A stretch of DNA of 64,000 bases from Powellomyces hirtus (lineage: Eukaryota > Chytridiomycota > Chytridiomycetes > Spizellomycetales > Powellomycetaceae): assembly GCA_025526995.1 (NCBI GenBank), contig JAHLKG010000010.1:124001-188000 (forward strand), given 5' to 3'. Numbering within the stretch: the first letter of the stretch is position 1; every line of letters begins with the position of its first letter. Under the pieces are notes generated by a model. It saw only the letters and a program-made list of their open reading frames with translations, had not been told where the DNA came from and did no database searches. Below, piece by piece: positions 21,650-35,081 of this stretch. The translations under genes were made by a program, and so were the position numbers.

Positions 21650-23468
21650 TCACGACGACGATGCAAACATGGCTTTCTCGAGGGTCTGCAGGCAGTTGTG
21701 GACCATGGCTTCTAGCTTGCCAATGACCTCGGCGAGCCCCGCCGCATCGATGGCTTCCTGTTGTCTCAGCTCCGCCGCCCTTTCGACCATGTCCTTTTTG
21801 ACACGATCGTTTTCCTCGGTTTTGGCCTGGCATTGCTGTTTCTCAATGTTGGCTAGTCGGAACTCTTCTTTGAGCTTGTCAAGTTTGGCAAACATAGCGC
21901 TGTTCTTGACCGTTTGATGCTTCTCGAGCCGCGCGATTTTGTCGTTGGCGCCGTTTAGTTGGCGTTTCAGTTGCTGAAAAACGAGACATGGTAATACATG
22001 CATGAGTTTCTCTTTTTCTAATCTCATAATTTCCGGATGCTTCATCTGAGGTTCACTAACCTCTTCCCGGAAGTCCAGCTCACGGAAGTCCGACCGCCGC
22101 TTATCAATGTTTTCCTTGTCAGCCTGGACCTTGGCGGTCGCCGTCTCGGCTCGCTTTTTCTCGACCTCGCATTCCTCCATTAATTTCAAGCAACCACGAA
22201 TATCCTAGTTTCACACAGGAAGGGTGGGGAAAATCAACACGGGTGCGTGTTGGACAGGGCGCATCCCAAACCAACCTGTTCAACGGAGCTCATCATGTCA
22301 ATCTTGGCTTGCAGTTCACGAGCTCGCTTTTCTGTCAGCGCAACAGCGGTCTTGTCGGAATTCAGTGTAGAGTTCATCTCGCTGATTGACTGCAAGCGCG
22401 GACAAAGGCGTTTGAGTTTAGTAATAGGTTTCACCAGAGGAAGTAACTGAGACACTTGATCCACACCGCTTTGAGCTTTTCAGGGCTCTGGACAATGCGT
22501 GAGCGCAACCGAACACAGTCTTGTTTCAGATTCATGATGGTCATTTGCGTTTTCGACTGAGCAGGATGAAACGAAGAAAAACTATTAGGGGAGCCGTCCA
22601 CCCGCGGCGTCGTAGTGTTTGCCCACGATATCATACCAGTGCCTCCGACAACTCGTTCTTCTCTCTTTTGAAGCCCTCCACTGACGACGTCAACGCGGTC
22701 TGCTGCTTTTGCAGCTCGCGCAAGTCTGCAGTCAGCTTTGAGTTTGATTCGCGGAGGGCCTGAGCGGCTGGCTCCTGTTCTGCGCGCTGAAGTCGAAGCG
22801 TGTTGACCTTCTCTGACAGTTCTCCGTTCTCGACTTCCAGGATTTGCCTTCTAGCCACTGTTTCTTCCTAATGCAGCGCGTAAGATACTGGGCTTTCCTG
22901 CCCTAAGAGACCGGCAACACCGAGCTGAAAGGCGTTTGGTTACTTACACCTTTCTGTGTACATGTCTCGTACACACCCAACCGCTCCTCCCGGAATTTTG
23001 CAAAATTGATGATAGCACTGAGACAACGTCTCACGCGCGGTGGCTCCGGCCGCAATATGTCCCGCATGTTGAAATCGTCCACACCAACCTCCACCATCAG
23101 TTTCCGCCTATAAATAAAGACACACGCGTCAGAACCCTCTCCTTCACAATCCCTTAACATCGAATAACCACGCAATCAACGCACAGTTGTCGATAATATG
23201 CAATTAGACTAATTGAATCCTGATGTAACTCAGGATATTCCAGAACCTGGGTGACGCTAAAATTCGGCTGACTGTAATGGTCTCTGTTGACACCCATCAG
23301 CATGTCGGTGAAATGCTCGTACACGGCCAAAATGCGCTGGGTGGTGGGTTTGGCAACGTCTTCCTCTGTGAACGGCATCCCCAAATCGGCCATGCATCGT
23401 AGCAGTTCTGACGGCTTGAGAACCGGGAATGAGAAGGAGCCGGCCGTGTGCCGGTTGCCGTAATCCAT
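21650..23468 (-). CDS. NUF2: Kinetochore protein Nuf2 (Ndc80 complex)
   Basis: Outer-kinetochore subunit that, with Ndc80, contacts spindle microtubules. Seven exons (23468-23185, 23107-22948, 22867-22637, 22556-22467, 22389-22276, 22204-22061, 21973-21650) give 448 aa. The N-terminal calponin-homology domain reads SFSFPVLKPSELLRCMADLG, MPFTEEDVAKPTTQRILAVY, EHFTDMLMGVNRDHY, then MVEVGVDDFNMRDILRPEPP and RRCLSAIINFAKFREER, closely matching the family. From about residue 150 everything is coiled coil (Leu/Glu/Lys/Gln-rich), with the IVQSPEKLK block typical of Nuf2. The last intron keeps an open frame, so the unspliced frame looks continuous there. Divergent from the 2OG oxygenase. Confidence 0.94.
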
Positions 23469-24101
23469 GGTGGGCGAAGTGCGGTGGAACTTGTGTTCTT
23501 CCTAAGAAGAAGAAGCTGTCGAGGTGGTAAAAAGGTGCAAAGGAAAGTTTTGCCAAATCGACCACCCCAGGACGCGACTGACGTTGGACTTCGGACAAGG
23601 TGTTCGGACATGCCTACGCGTCTTTTGGAAACACCAAGACATGCAGAACCCAGAACACTTTTTTGGTTTAACAATCTTACCTCATCCGAATGTGTTTTTT
23701 TTTACCATTTAGCAATTCAAAGTCTCAACAATCAGTCAACAGTTACATAAATGATGTATGGCATTAATGATTTTCACGAAAACACTTTGACTTTTGGTGT
23801 TAATTTTTATTATGTTTTTCTCCTATTGTCAGTATGTGTCTGAAATGGTATGTTGAACCGTATCATTGATCAAACATAGTATGTATCAGTTTCTTCACCA
23901 TGATGTACAAAAACAATGCAGTAAATCAATCTTTGAGCCAATCCCCCCTTTTCACAAATGCATTTTTTGTTTCATTTTAGTGTAATCTTCATCACATTCT
24001 TTCTTTCTTGTTTGAGAATTTGTTGAACAGAAAAAACTGCTTGTCACTCTTACAACCTCACAGCTTTTCTTCACTTTCTCGCATCATAGTATTTGTTGAA
24101 C
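23469..24101. other. AT-rich divergent promoter region
   Basis: Between NUF2 and the 2OG oxygenase starts. About 23,690-24,060 is clearly more AT-rich than flanking DNA, with many short T and A runs. No gene seen. Confidence 0.45.
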
Positions 24102-25378
24102 ATGGGTCTCGGAAGTACCTCCGCCAACACGACAACCCTCAAAGTTGCAGACCTTCCCCAAGCATCTCTTCCACTGATCGACCTCGCTCCCTTGTATGCC
24201 GCCACAACGCCAACCGCCAAGCGCGCCACTTTGGCAACAGTAGGCGCGCAAGTTCGCGACGCATGTCTGGATACGGGATTCTTTATGATCAAGAATCATG
24301 GCATCGAGGGAAAGTTGATCAAGAGGGTGATTGATGGGGCTGGAATGTTCTTTGATGCCCCCAGAGAGGAAAAGTTGGAGTACAAGAAGGAAGTGGCGAA
24401 GAATATCACGGGCGGGTACTTTGGGGTTGGCGAGGTAGGGACACACAATACAACGGTATGCGCTGGCATGCCAAACCGACCACAAGCTTATGGTCTGGTG
24501 ATTGGTGTAGGAAAATCTTGATCCGACAAACCAACCAATCGGCGACTTCAAAGAAGGCTTTGATGTGAATCGGCAGCTGAGTGTCGACGACCCAAATTAC
24601 GGCAAACCGATGAGGCTGCCGAACCGATTGCCGGACGATAAACGCTTTCCGGGATTGAGCAGCACGCTGATGGAATACTTTCGAGAAGCGCATCAGCTGG
24701 GCATGACGTTGCTGGCTGTGTTCGAGCACGCGATGGGAGTTGTAAGTAAATCTACATAGAGCGATGCAAGACTTTCCTCCCTTTCTCGGATGCAAACCTG
24801 ATCCCTCTGACACTTTTAATTTTGCATCTTGGATATCTGATGCCCGCTCACTTGTTGTCTCGTAGCCAGCCGACACTCTCACGCCGTTCTTTGCCGAACC
24901 CATGACAATGCTCCGATGTCTTCGCTACTACCCCTCCACACCCCCCATCAGCCTCTCCCAGCTCGGGTGCGGAGCTCACAGCGATTACGGCACTTGCGCC
25001 ATCCTCGCGCAAGACTCACCCGGGCTCCAACTCTTTGACCACGCGCGCGACCAATGGGTCCGGGTCCCGCACATCCCGGGCACGCTGGTGGTTAACATTG
25101 GGGATATGACGTCTCGATGGACTAATGGCGAGTTCAAAAGCACCGTGCATAGGGTCGTAAATGTGAATGAGGATGGGAAGGGCAAGGTGAGGCATTCGTT
25201 GGTGTTCTTTTTTGAACCCGAATATGACACCGAGGTGGATGTGCTGGAGCCGTTCATTGGCGATGGAAAAAGGTTCGAGAAGGTCACGTTTGGAGATCAT
25301 TTAAGGAACATGTATTCCGGTAGTTGGAAGGATGAGGAGAAAAGCAGAGAAGACGGCCCCCTGGCAAGTAGCCCGTAG
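24102..25378 (+). CDS. 2-oxoglutarate/Fe(II) oxygenase, isopenicillin-N-synthase-like
   Basis: Three exons (24102-24434, 24511-24741, 24866-25378) give 357 aa. The DIOX_N part holds SLPLIDLAPLYAAT, LDTGFFMIKNHGIEGKL and FFDAPREEKLEYKKE. The catalytic double-stranded beta-helix has H226-x-D228 (GCGAHSDYG), distal His283 (FKSTVHRVVN) and the 2OG-binding R297-x-S299 (RHSLVFFFEPEYD), so all metal and cosubstrate ligands are present. Fungal members hydroxylate or oxidise small molecules, often in secondary or nucleobase metabolism; the substrate is unknown. It is tail-to-tail with a PuuE-type protein only 102 bp away. The C-terminal tail is charged and poorly conserved. Confidence 0.92.
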
Positions 25379-25480
25379 CTTCCTGTCTCTCCCTCAAGGC
25401 AGAGTAGATATGCATATGTACATATATAGTCCTGTGATATGTTCGCTGTAAAACTCAATCTAGCCTGAGTGGCAGAATCC

Positions 25481-26579
25481 CTACTGAACCGGGAACTCTT
25501 TTCTCCAAAACTTGGCAATCTCCTCGCGGGTTGCAACCCAGACGTGGTCTTTGCTCTTGACATAGTCCAAGAAGCGTTTCAGGGTGGCGGCGCGGCCAGG
25601 TTTGCCGGCGATGCGGCAGTGCAAGCCAATGGACATCATTTTGGGGGTGCCCTGTTCGCCTTCGGCGTAAAGGACGTCGAATGCGTCCTTGAGGTACGTG
25701 AAGAAACCGTCCGGGGAGGAGAAACCGGGCGGAACGCAGAATTTCATATCGTTCTGAAGATGCGTGAAAGTTAGTGTGCCGAACAGGCGGACAGTGCAGC
25801 AACATGAAGCTTTTTTCTGTTTGCTTGACCTGATCAAGAGTGTACGGAATCACCAAATGCTCTTTGGCGCCCACTTTCACCCAATACGGCAGATCATCAT
25901 CGTATGCATCTGAATCATACAGCAGTTCCAAGCCCATTTGTCTGTACTGCTGCACAACAACTTCTCTGCTGTTTTTCCCAATGCGGCCTGTGTACCAACC
26001 ACGGGGCGGACGTCCCGTCGCACCCTTGATCGCCTCCACCGTCTTGCGACAATGCTGCACCTCCACATCCGTGGTCATTTTGGGGTTTCCATAGTCGATC
26101 CACCGATAATTGTGGCCGCACACCTCGTGGCCGGCGCGATCCATGGCGGCCACGGCAGACGGGTTGAGTTCGACTGCGCGGCCGACAGCAAAACAGGTGA
26201 AATGGAACCCAAGGTTGTCGAACATGGACTGGAGACGGTGGACGCCCGACCGGGAGCCGTACTCGTATTGCGTCTCCATGTTCATGTCCCGAGCTGGCCG
26301 CGGTTGGCCGCCGGGAGTCTCGTTCAGAAAGACTTCGCTACCGGAGTCCCCGTTTACAGGCGTGTTCTCACCGCCCTAATGGGTACATGAGTAACATGAG
26401 ATCTGTGCAGTGGTTTTGGGTCGTTGATAACCCCGCCCCGTTGTACATACCTCTTCGTAGTTGACGACAAACGAGAGTGCGATCTTGGCACCATTTGGCC
26501 AGGAGAACTTTGGTGGGTTGGCACCATAGCCGACAAGGTCCCTGTCGTTGATGTCTTTTAGCTCGGTGAACTTCTGCAT
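25481..26579 (-). CDS. Polysaccharide-deacetylase-fold protein, PuuE allantoinase-like
   Basis: Three exons (26579-26451, 26375-25830, 25753-25481) give 315 aa. The N-terminus DLVGYGANPPKFSWPNGAKI then ALSFVVNYEEGGENTP is typical of the PuuE/peptidoglycan-deacetylase-like group of the NodB superfamily. NodB-type motifs follow: FTCFAVGRAVE, HEVCGHNYRWIDYG (two His), RPPRGWYTGRIGKNS and GLHCRIAGKPGRAATLKRFL. In this group the usual first metal-binding Asp pair is replaced (here NYEE). Members hydrolyse allantoin or related N-acyl bonds; chitin-oligosaccharide deacetylation is less likely given the lack of a signal peptide. Start chosen at MQKFTELKD; the frame is open further upstream but without an ATG. 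Intron 2 uses a GTCAAG donor. Confidence 0.88.
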
Positions 26580-26759
26580 ACTGTTGATGTATTTAGAAGT
26601 GTGATAGTTCCCGCAATGCAACGATGACGCTTCTGCTGCTGCTGCGCACACCAGTAATTAGTTTGCATAGCCACACGAAAGTGTCCGCCTTGTCCGGCCA
26701 GTTGCCACAATTGCCACAATTGCCTCCGGTCTCTTCCCTGTCATAAACCACTCTGCAAG

Positions 26760-28285
26760 ATGGTCCTCTGGGTAGACAAGCACCGTCCGAAAAGTCTCGA
26801 CAAGCTAGACTACCATGATGGTCTGAAACAACAACTGATCCAGCTGGTACGCATCATGGAGTTCTTTGACCTGCTCTTCTGTTTTCAATTGACTTTCGTC
26901 CCACGCAGGCTGGAAATGGTGATTTCCCACATCTCCTCGTGTACGGTCCTTCCGGCGCGGGTAAAAAGACGAGGATTGTAGCGTTGCTGAGGGAAATCTA
27001 CGGGCCCGGTGTTGAAAAGGTAGGGAATAAAGCGTATATTGTTCAAGGACACATCTACTTCGCAGAGGACTGGCCTAATACGTCAAAATCATATTCTAGC
27101 TCCGAATCGATTTACGACCATTCCAAACACCATCAAACAAAAAAATGGAAATCAGCGTTGTGACGAGCAATTATCACATCGAAATAACACCCGGGTGCGT
27201 GAATCAGAAGTGTCAAGAGTTAACAAAGGGCGCGACATTGGATTGCTGAACTTCTTATGTCGTTGATGAACAGGGATGTGGGAATATATGACCGAATCAT
27301 CGTGACGGACCTGATAAAAGAGATTGCGCAAACACAACAGGTGGACGCTAATGCCAAACGGGCGTTCAAAGGTATGGGCTGGTCGTGACAAGTGACTAAC
27401 CCAATCCGTTCCCAAGTACTCACCATTCGCTCTTTCCATTTTTAGTCGTGATCTTAAACGAAGCCGACGGTCTCACACGCGATGCCCAATCCGCGCTCCG
27501 CCGCACTATGGAGAAGTACATGGGTAACCTACGCATCATCCTGTGCGCCGAATCTACTTCCAAAATCATTGCGCCGATCAGATCTCGATGTCTCCTGGTT
27601 CGGGTCGCCGCCCCCGAAGTACAAGAGATTAAGAACGTCATTTTCAAAGTGTGCAAGAAAGAGTCCATAACAATTCCGGACATGTTTGCAACACGACTGG
27701 CGGAAGCCAGTGCGGGGAATCTGAGAAAAGCGCTTTTGATGCTGGAGGCGTCACGGATTCAACAGTATGCAACTCTCGTTACGTCCATACTTCTCGTCGA
27801 ATACTGAAAACCGTCGCACTCACACGCCCGTGTTTCCTTTTTGCAGATACCCCTTTTCAGACGACCAAAAGATCTTTATAACAGACTGGGAGACAGTCAT
27901 CAAAGAGATTGCGATGCAAATACTGAACGAGCAGAGTCCCGCAAAGCTGTTAGCTGTCCGCAACATGCTTTACGAGCTCCTTTCACACTGCATACCGCCA
28001 GACATTGTGATCAAGTATCTCGCCTTTGAACTGATGCGGAATGTGGATGACATCATCAAGACGCAGGTCGTGCAGTACGCTGCTCAGTTTGTAAGTGTTC
28101 TCGCCATCTTTTCCCATTGTTTCAAAGGGCTACCAAGGAACGGAGCGGCTCACTGCTGTTCCCGTTTTTTGCTGCAGGAACACCGCCTTCGAGTGGGGAA
28201 CAAGGCCATTTTTCATCTCGAAGCTTTCGTGGCCCGATTCATGAGCATCTACAAGGGATATCTCATGGATATCGGCATGGCCTGA
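26760..28285 (+). CDS. Replication factor C small subunit (human RFC3 / yeast Rfc5)
   Basis: Clamp-loader AAA+ subunit that places PCNA on DNA. Seven exons (26760-26846, 26909-27019, 27100-27194, 27274-27371, 27446-27764, 27847-28090, 28178-28285) give 353 aa. The start LWVDKHRPKSLDKLDYH is diagnostic. The P-loop is GPSGAGKKTR, the form found in this subunit. Later come KKMEISVVTSNYHIEITP, IIVTDLIKEIAQTQQ, the Walker-B region VVILNEADGLTRDAQSALRR (NEAD in place of DEAD), and the SRC motif IAPIRSRCLLVRV. The C-terminal collar domain ends with HLEAFVARFMSIYKG. Convergent with ALG7 with 101 bp between stops. Confidence 0.96.
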
Positions 28286-28386
28286 AGGCGGACAATTCCC
28301 ATCTTGCTATGTTGTGCACTTGTACCATATCTTTCCTCTATCATATTTGCACAGGACAAGTCAAATTCGCTTCTCTCGCCGTCCAT

Positions 28387-29964
28387 TTATGTTCTATTGT
28401 CTTCTCGATCGTTATATACAAACTGCACGAGCAGGTACCTGATCACAAAGGCCAGGCACGAGCAAGCGAATTGGGTAGCCATAACCGCGAGCGCCAGGTT
28501 GCGTTCCTTCATGGGACCGAATTTGACCAGCAGGAGGTTCATGAGAGTAAGATTGTTGGCGTCGATGGCCGTGCGTTTCTTGTCGACCGTCTCGTAACGG
28601 ACGCGGAGGAGGCCGAGACGTTGTAGGACTTTGACCATGAGACGGCCCACTGTGCCGGTTTTGGCCAGTGGGAAGGATGTGTGATTCAACAATCCTGTTT
28701 TGGGGTCCAACCTAGAAGGACACTCGGATGATAAGCTCAACGCCTTCTGACATAGTATAGCGTACATGCATGCGCATTGGGGGAGTTCCTAACCTGGGCA
28801 TCCGGTGCCGCGGACAATCGACAAAATGGAACAGCTGGGGACACGAATAGATAAAATTGAAGATCTGCGGCAACATGAACAGCAGTACTGTTTTACTGAA
28901 ATTGCCCAGGATGCCCACGACCGCAAAGATCATTCCCGCAAAGTAGCAGTACGTGTCGCCTCCGAACGCACGGGCCGGATACCAGTTGTGGCAGAGGAAC
29001 GCAATGGTGACCCCGATGAAGGGGAGCACAAAGTATAGGGAAGTGAGATGCGCCTCAATTCGCGCCGGGTTGCGCTGGAGTTGTAGGATGTCGTTCGCGG
29101 CGATGGAGAGGGCAATGACGAGGGATTGCCCCGCTTCAACGCCGTTGACACCGGCGAGAATGTTGATGGCGTTGGTAGAGAAGATGGCAAGGGCGGCCAT
29201 GAATGCATAGTAGAAAATGCCTAGCAAACAATCAAGACATTCAGCATCGCACTGCAGAGCGTAGAAGGTGTCGGTTTAGTCGTACCAAGATGGACAAGCT
29301 TCCCGCCAAAGAAAGCCCGCAGCGGAATCGGCACCACAACGTCTGTTCCGCCATACGTCACGCTGTATACCATCAACAGCGGGACGGATGCAATGAGCGG
29401 CAACCAGATTTTGACTCGCCACCGGATGTCGAGCACGTCGTCAGCAAAGCCGAGGAAGAGCATGCTCATAAGCGCCAGGAGACCACCGAGGAACTGGGCA
29501 AATTTGGTGTGGGGAAACACAAGCTCTTCATCTCCTCCAAGTGCAAATTGCGATTGTCGAAACCAGGAGATGAATGGCACGGGAATGAAGAGGAACATGG
29601 CGATGATGTATATCACTCCCACTATCGCGCCCATGCTCTCTGGTCTGGACAACATTTGGAAACGGTTGTTTCAACAAAACATGCTTCGATAACTTGACGC
29701 TTTCTCGTTTCCCCGGATATTTTGGCCTTCCGATTCCGTTACTGAGATAAATACTTACATTATGGGAGTGCCCGTCTTGAGCAAGTCCTTGCCGGCTCGT
29801 CCATGGGAGACAAAGACATTTTTGACGGCGGGGATGGCGGTGTAGGTTGCGAGCCCGGCGGAGGCGGAGAGTGCGAGCGAGACGACCAAGGGGTTGTGGA
29901 AGCCCGCAGCAATTAGAGCGACCAGCAGGCTTGGGGGTGCCAAGTGCCTGAGCGCATTGTTCAT
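28387..29964 (-). CDS. ALG7: UDP-GlcNAc:dolichyl-phosphate GlcNAc-1-phosphotransferase (ALG7/DPAGT1)
   Basis: ER membrane enzyme for the first step of N-glycan precursor assembly, the target of tunicamycin. Four exons (29964-29759, 29644-29286, 29220-28794, 28711-28387) give 438 aa with about ten membrane segments. Signature stretches: GKDLLKTGTPIMPESMGAIV (bridging exon 1/2), MSMLFLGFADDVLDIRWR (the DD active-site loop), LHLG-type GGKLVHLGIFYYAF, NAINILAGVNGVEAGQS, YCYFAGMIFAVVGILGNFSK, FNFIYSCPQLFHFVDCPRHR and MPRLDPKTGLLNHTSF. The C-terminus matches the human/yeast order RYETVDKKRTAIDANNLT. Confidence 0.96.
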
Positions 29965-30497
29965 GACGACGACGTCCGTATAGCGAGGGTGAAGGGATCT
30001 GCAAACGGAATGCGAAAGCCGCGTGAGGGTGAGACGTGGCTGGTTGACTGAGTGTGATGACGCTTTGACCCTTCGCGCTCCTCCCTTGTTAGCCCTTGTT
30101 CATCTCGCTCCTGTAATTTCAACCAATTTCCTCCTCTTCTTCCCTCTTTATATCTTGCTATAGTTCTCCTTTCAAGCTAGTATTGAATACTGCCTACTGT
30201 TGCTGTTCTTCTGTCTAGTTCTCCTGCAGCTACAACCACATATTCTCTCCTGCAATCATTCCTCTATTCTCGAATCCCGACGCCACCCTAATTTGCCTTG
30301 GTCCGCCGAAGTGGCAGCAAACGCCAACAGCGGGTCCCTTCCTCGATTAATAATCGACCAACAATGCTGAGTTCCCCCTTGAGAGCAACAACGAGCACCA
30401 CCAGCAGCATCAGCACAACAACCAGCAATACTCTCACTCCGAACCCCGCAACAGTAGCGTCCGTCAACCTCCCCCGTCTTCAGCTACACACCGCACA
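29965..30497. other. Divergent promoter/5' leader between ALG7 and SNF1
   Basis: Pyrimidine-rich stretch around 30,080-30,250. The 3' part (30,348-30,497) is open in the SNF1 frame and would encode a His/Gln/Asn-rich extension, but it lacks an in-frame ATG after a stop near 30,347. Confidence 0.45.
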
Positions 30498-32838
<2,341 letters not shown>

Positions 32839-34430
32839 ACAGCACATCATCTTCCCCCTTCCTGTCGTCACCCCATACCCCCGATCCCGACCCCAACCCT
32901 TACTTGCATTGTATGTATATGATGGTTGTCGTATATTTTTGTTTTGTGCCCATTATTGCATCATGCGCCATGGGATATCGATTAGCCTTTGCAAATGCTG
33001 TCTTGTTTGGACCCATCACTACCGGCAAAGGTTGTATTTGAGGTGTTGTCTGGAATGCCTTATGCGCAATGGAACGTCTTTGACCAGGTAGCACAATGGT
33101 GGACCATGGTCCCATCTTACCAACATCTTGAAGTTTGGATTCCCTGTTACCAAAGAGTGAGCACTCCAGTCCAACAACTGGTAAATTAATCAACAGAGTT
33201 AGAATGTTACCGACGCCTTGGTTCATGGGCTCCGACAGATCGGCAGCAGTTCCAATATTGAAAGCAACCTTGCTCCAAAAAAAGTGGTATATGTAACATT
33301 AAATGGTATAGGTATCATTAAATTGGTAACCATGCTTTTTATCAATGAAGTGGTACTATAATATTATTCAAATGGTCATCAGTATATTCAAAGTTTGTTA
33401 GTATCAAAATTGGATTTTTCAATGAAAAATTACTTTGAATTGACATAAAAAGTTTGTTTTTTTTTTTGAAAGAGCAGTGCACCACAATCAAAAAGCTGAC
33501 ACACTTGTGGTTTGTAATAGGTAATATCAGTTGATTTGTACTGTTCATTGTGTCTAAATCAATGTCGTGTGTGTTAAGTGTGTTGTTTTACCTTGGTGTG
33601 ATGACAAGTTTGCTATTTTAAGCTCTCTGTTGTCATATCTCCCATGGCTATCACTTGTGAATGAGATCCAAACATCAATGTCCCTCCAAGGAGAAATTAT
33701 GCCATCTCTTGGGTGGGCCCCCTTGACAAGCTCTGCTTGCGTTGAGTCAAATCCATAGCAATCAAAGTCCACTTTTCTGCATGTTTGTGTCCAGGGACGT
33801 CACTACAAAAATACAGAGAAAAGCGGGGATCTCTGCATGGGAAGATGTTTTGATACTGCGAGGGGGGTCGGGGCCAGAACCCGCCCCCCCCCCCCCCCTG
33901 ACCTTCCGAAAGCAGAGCCCCATACCGTAATCGTCCCAGGGAAAGCAATGCTTGGAGTGAAAACCTGATCATCATTTGGAAGCGCTCCAGCAGTGAAGAT
34001 CTGAGCACCGATTCGGGTGGGGGGTGAAGGCTCCAGTGTCGCGCCAGGGGAGTTTACCCAGCAGAACACTGCTTGTCGTTGCCATGCGTCTTCCTGCGAG
34101 TGCGTGGCACAAGGACGGAGCGTTGTGCTTTCCCCCGCCTTCTGCAAGCCGTGCTTCCACTTGCCCTGCGTCCTTCCATCTTACTCTTTCCGCGGGGGCT
34201 CCGACGCAGCACGAGAGTAAGAGGAAACACCGCGAAGAGAAGCACGTACCTCCATTTGACGGACAACATACCTTTGTGATTGCGCTCTTGGTGCTTCTTT
34301 ACAAACCCTGGTTGACCTTCGTCTTCCCTCCGTGCCTCACTGTCCATTCACGTGTCTGTAATATTGCTTTTGCGATAGAACTTTCAGCTCGCGGTTTTGA
34401 AAATGCATAGGTAATAGTCAGTGATGGTCC
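32839..34430. other. Gene-poor AT-rich region
   Basis: No gene can be supported. About 33,200-33,700 is strongly AT-rich with recurring short ATTAAATGGTA-like words. A C16-like homopolymer lies at about 33,883-33,898. Short frames (for example minus 33,554-33,772) look protein-like but have no recognisable family; transposon debris is possible but unproven. Confidence 0.45.
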
Positions 34431-34466
34431 CGTTGTTGAACAGAGAAGCGGGAAACCTGCTATCAT

Positions 34467-34765
34467 GGATTTGATTTCCAGGGAGAGACACGCAGCATCC
34501 GCCCAGGAGCGTAACAGGGTGTGTGCTCTGAATCGGCGCTAGTAAACCCAGCTGAATCACGGTCAGCGCTCACCTTCCGTACCCTATCCAGAGGTAAAGA
34601 AGCAGTATTGAAGCGCTGAATGGATTTGTTCGCCAGGGAGAAACACAAGGTGACGCATCATAGCCCAGGACACGGGCCCAGGCTGTGTACTCTGAATCGG
34701 GGCTAGTAACCCTAGTTAGATCAGTTTCGTGCTAACCGAAAGAGCCCTACCCACAACACACGGAA
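34467..34765. repeat. Imperfect tandem duplication, about 155-bp unit, two copies
   Basis: Copy A starts at about 34,467 and copy B at about 34,622. Both open with GGATTTG, then CCAGGGAGA-ACAC, a CCCAGGA word, a TGTGCTCTGAATCGG-type block (TGTACTCTGAATCGG in B), GCTAGTAA, and a GCTCACC/GCTAACC segment leading to CCCTA. Copies are clearly diverged with small indels. Function unknown. Confidence 0.7.
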
Positions 34766-34775
34766 ATAAGCATTA

Positions 34776-35081
34776 TTATTGATACTTTCCTTGGGAGTAC
34801 AATCTCCTACGGGAGTTCCATTCGGCCCAAGAGTACGGAGCACGGAGGCAAGACGTCCTGTTGCCCCCTTTTCTTCCGCCAGGTTCTGCATTCTCAAACT
34901 CTGCTTGCCTCTCGTCCTGCTTCCTTATCTCTTTCACGGTACTTGCAGTACGCGGGCGATTATACAAGTACGAGTCCACGCGAATGCGCAGCAGGGCACG
35001 TGAATCGGGAAAGTAACACCGTCCATGCTCCTCAGCTTGACCGACCGACTTGAGCCCGGGTTTGATATACTCGCCAATCAT
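34776..35081 (-). CDS. Possible exon of an unknown gene (uncertain)
   Basis: A 101-codon frame that starts with ATG right after an intron-acceptor-like TTTCAG, so it may be an internal exon. It encodes MIGEYIKPGLKSVGQAEEHG and later a charged EIRKQDERQAEFENAEPGG stretch. A region about 0.75 kb away (about 34,100-34,210) seems to encode a weakly similar charged segment on the same strand, hinting at a duplicated gene fragment. No family recognised; may be non-coding. Confidence 0.25.
   Translation of the reverse strand: MIGEYIKPGLKSVGQAEEHGRCYFPDSRALLRIRVDSYLYNRPRTASTVKEIRKQDERQAEFENAEPGGRKGGNRTSCLRAPYSWAEWNSRRRLYSQGKYQ

Noticed and set aside
33554..33772. 72-codon minus-strand frame in AT-rich DNA, possibly transposon-derived
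   Set aside because: No transposase/RT motif, terminal repeats or target-site duplication could be identified by eye.
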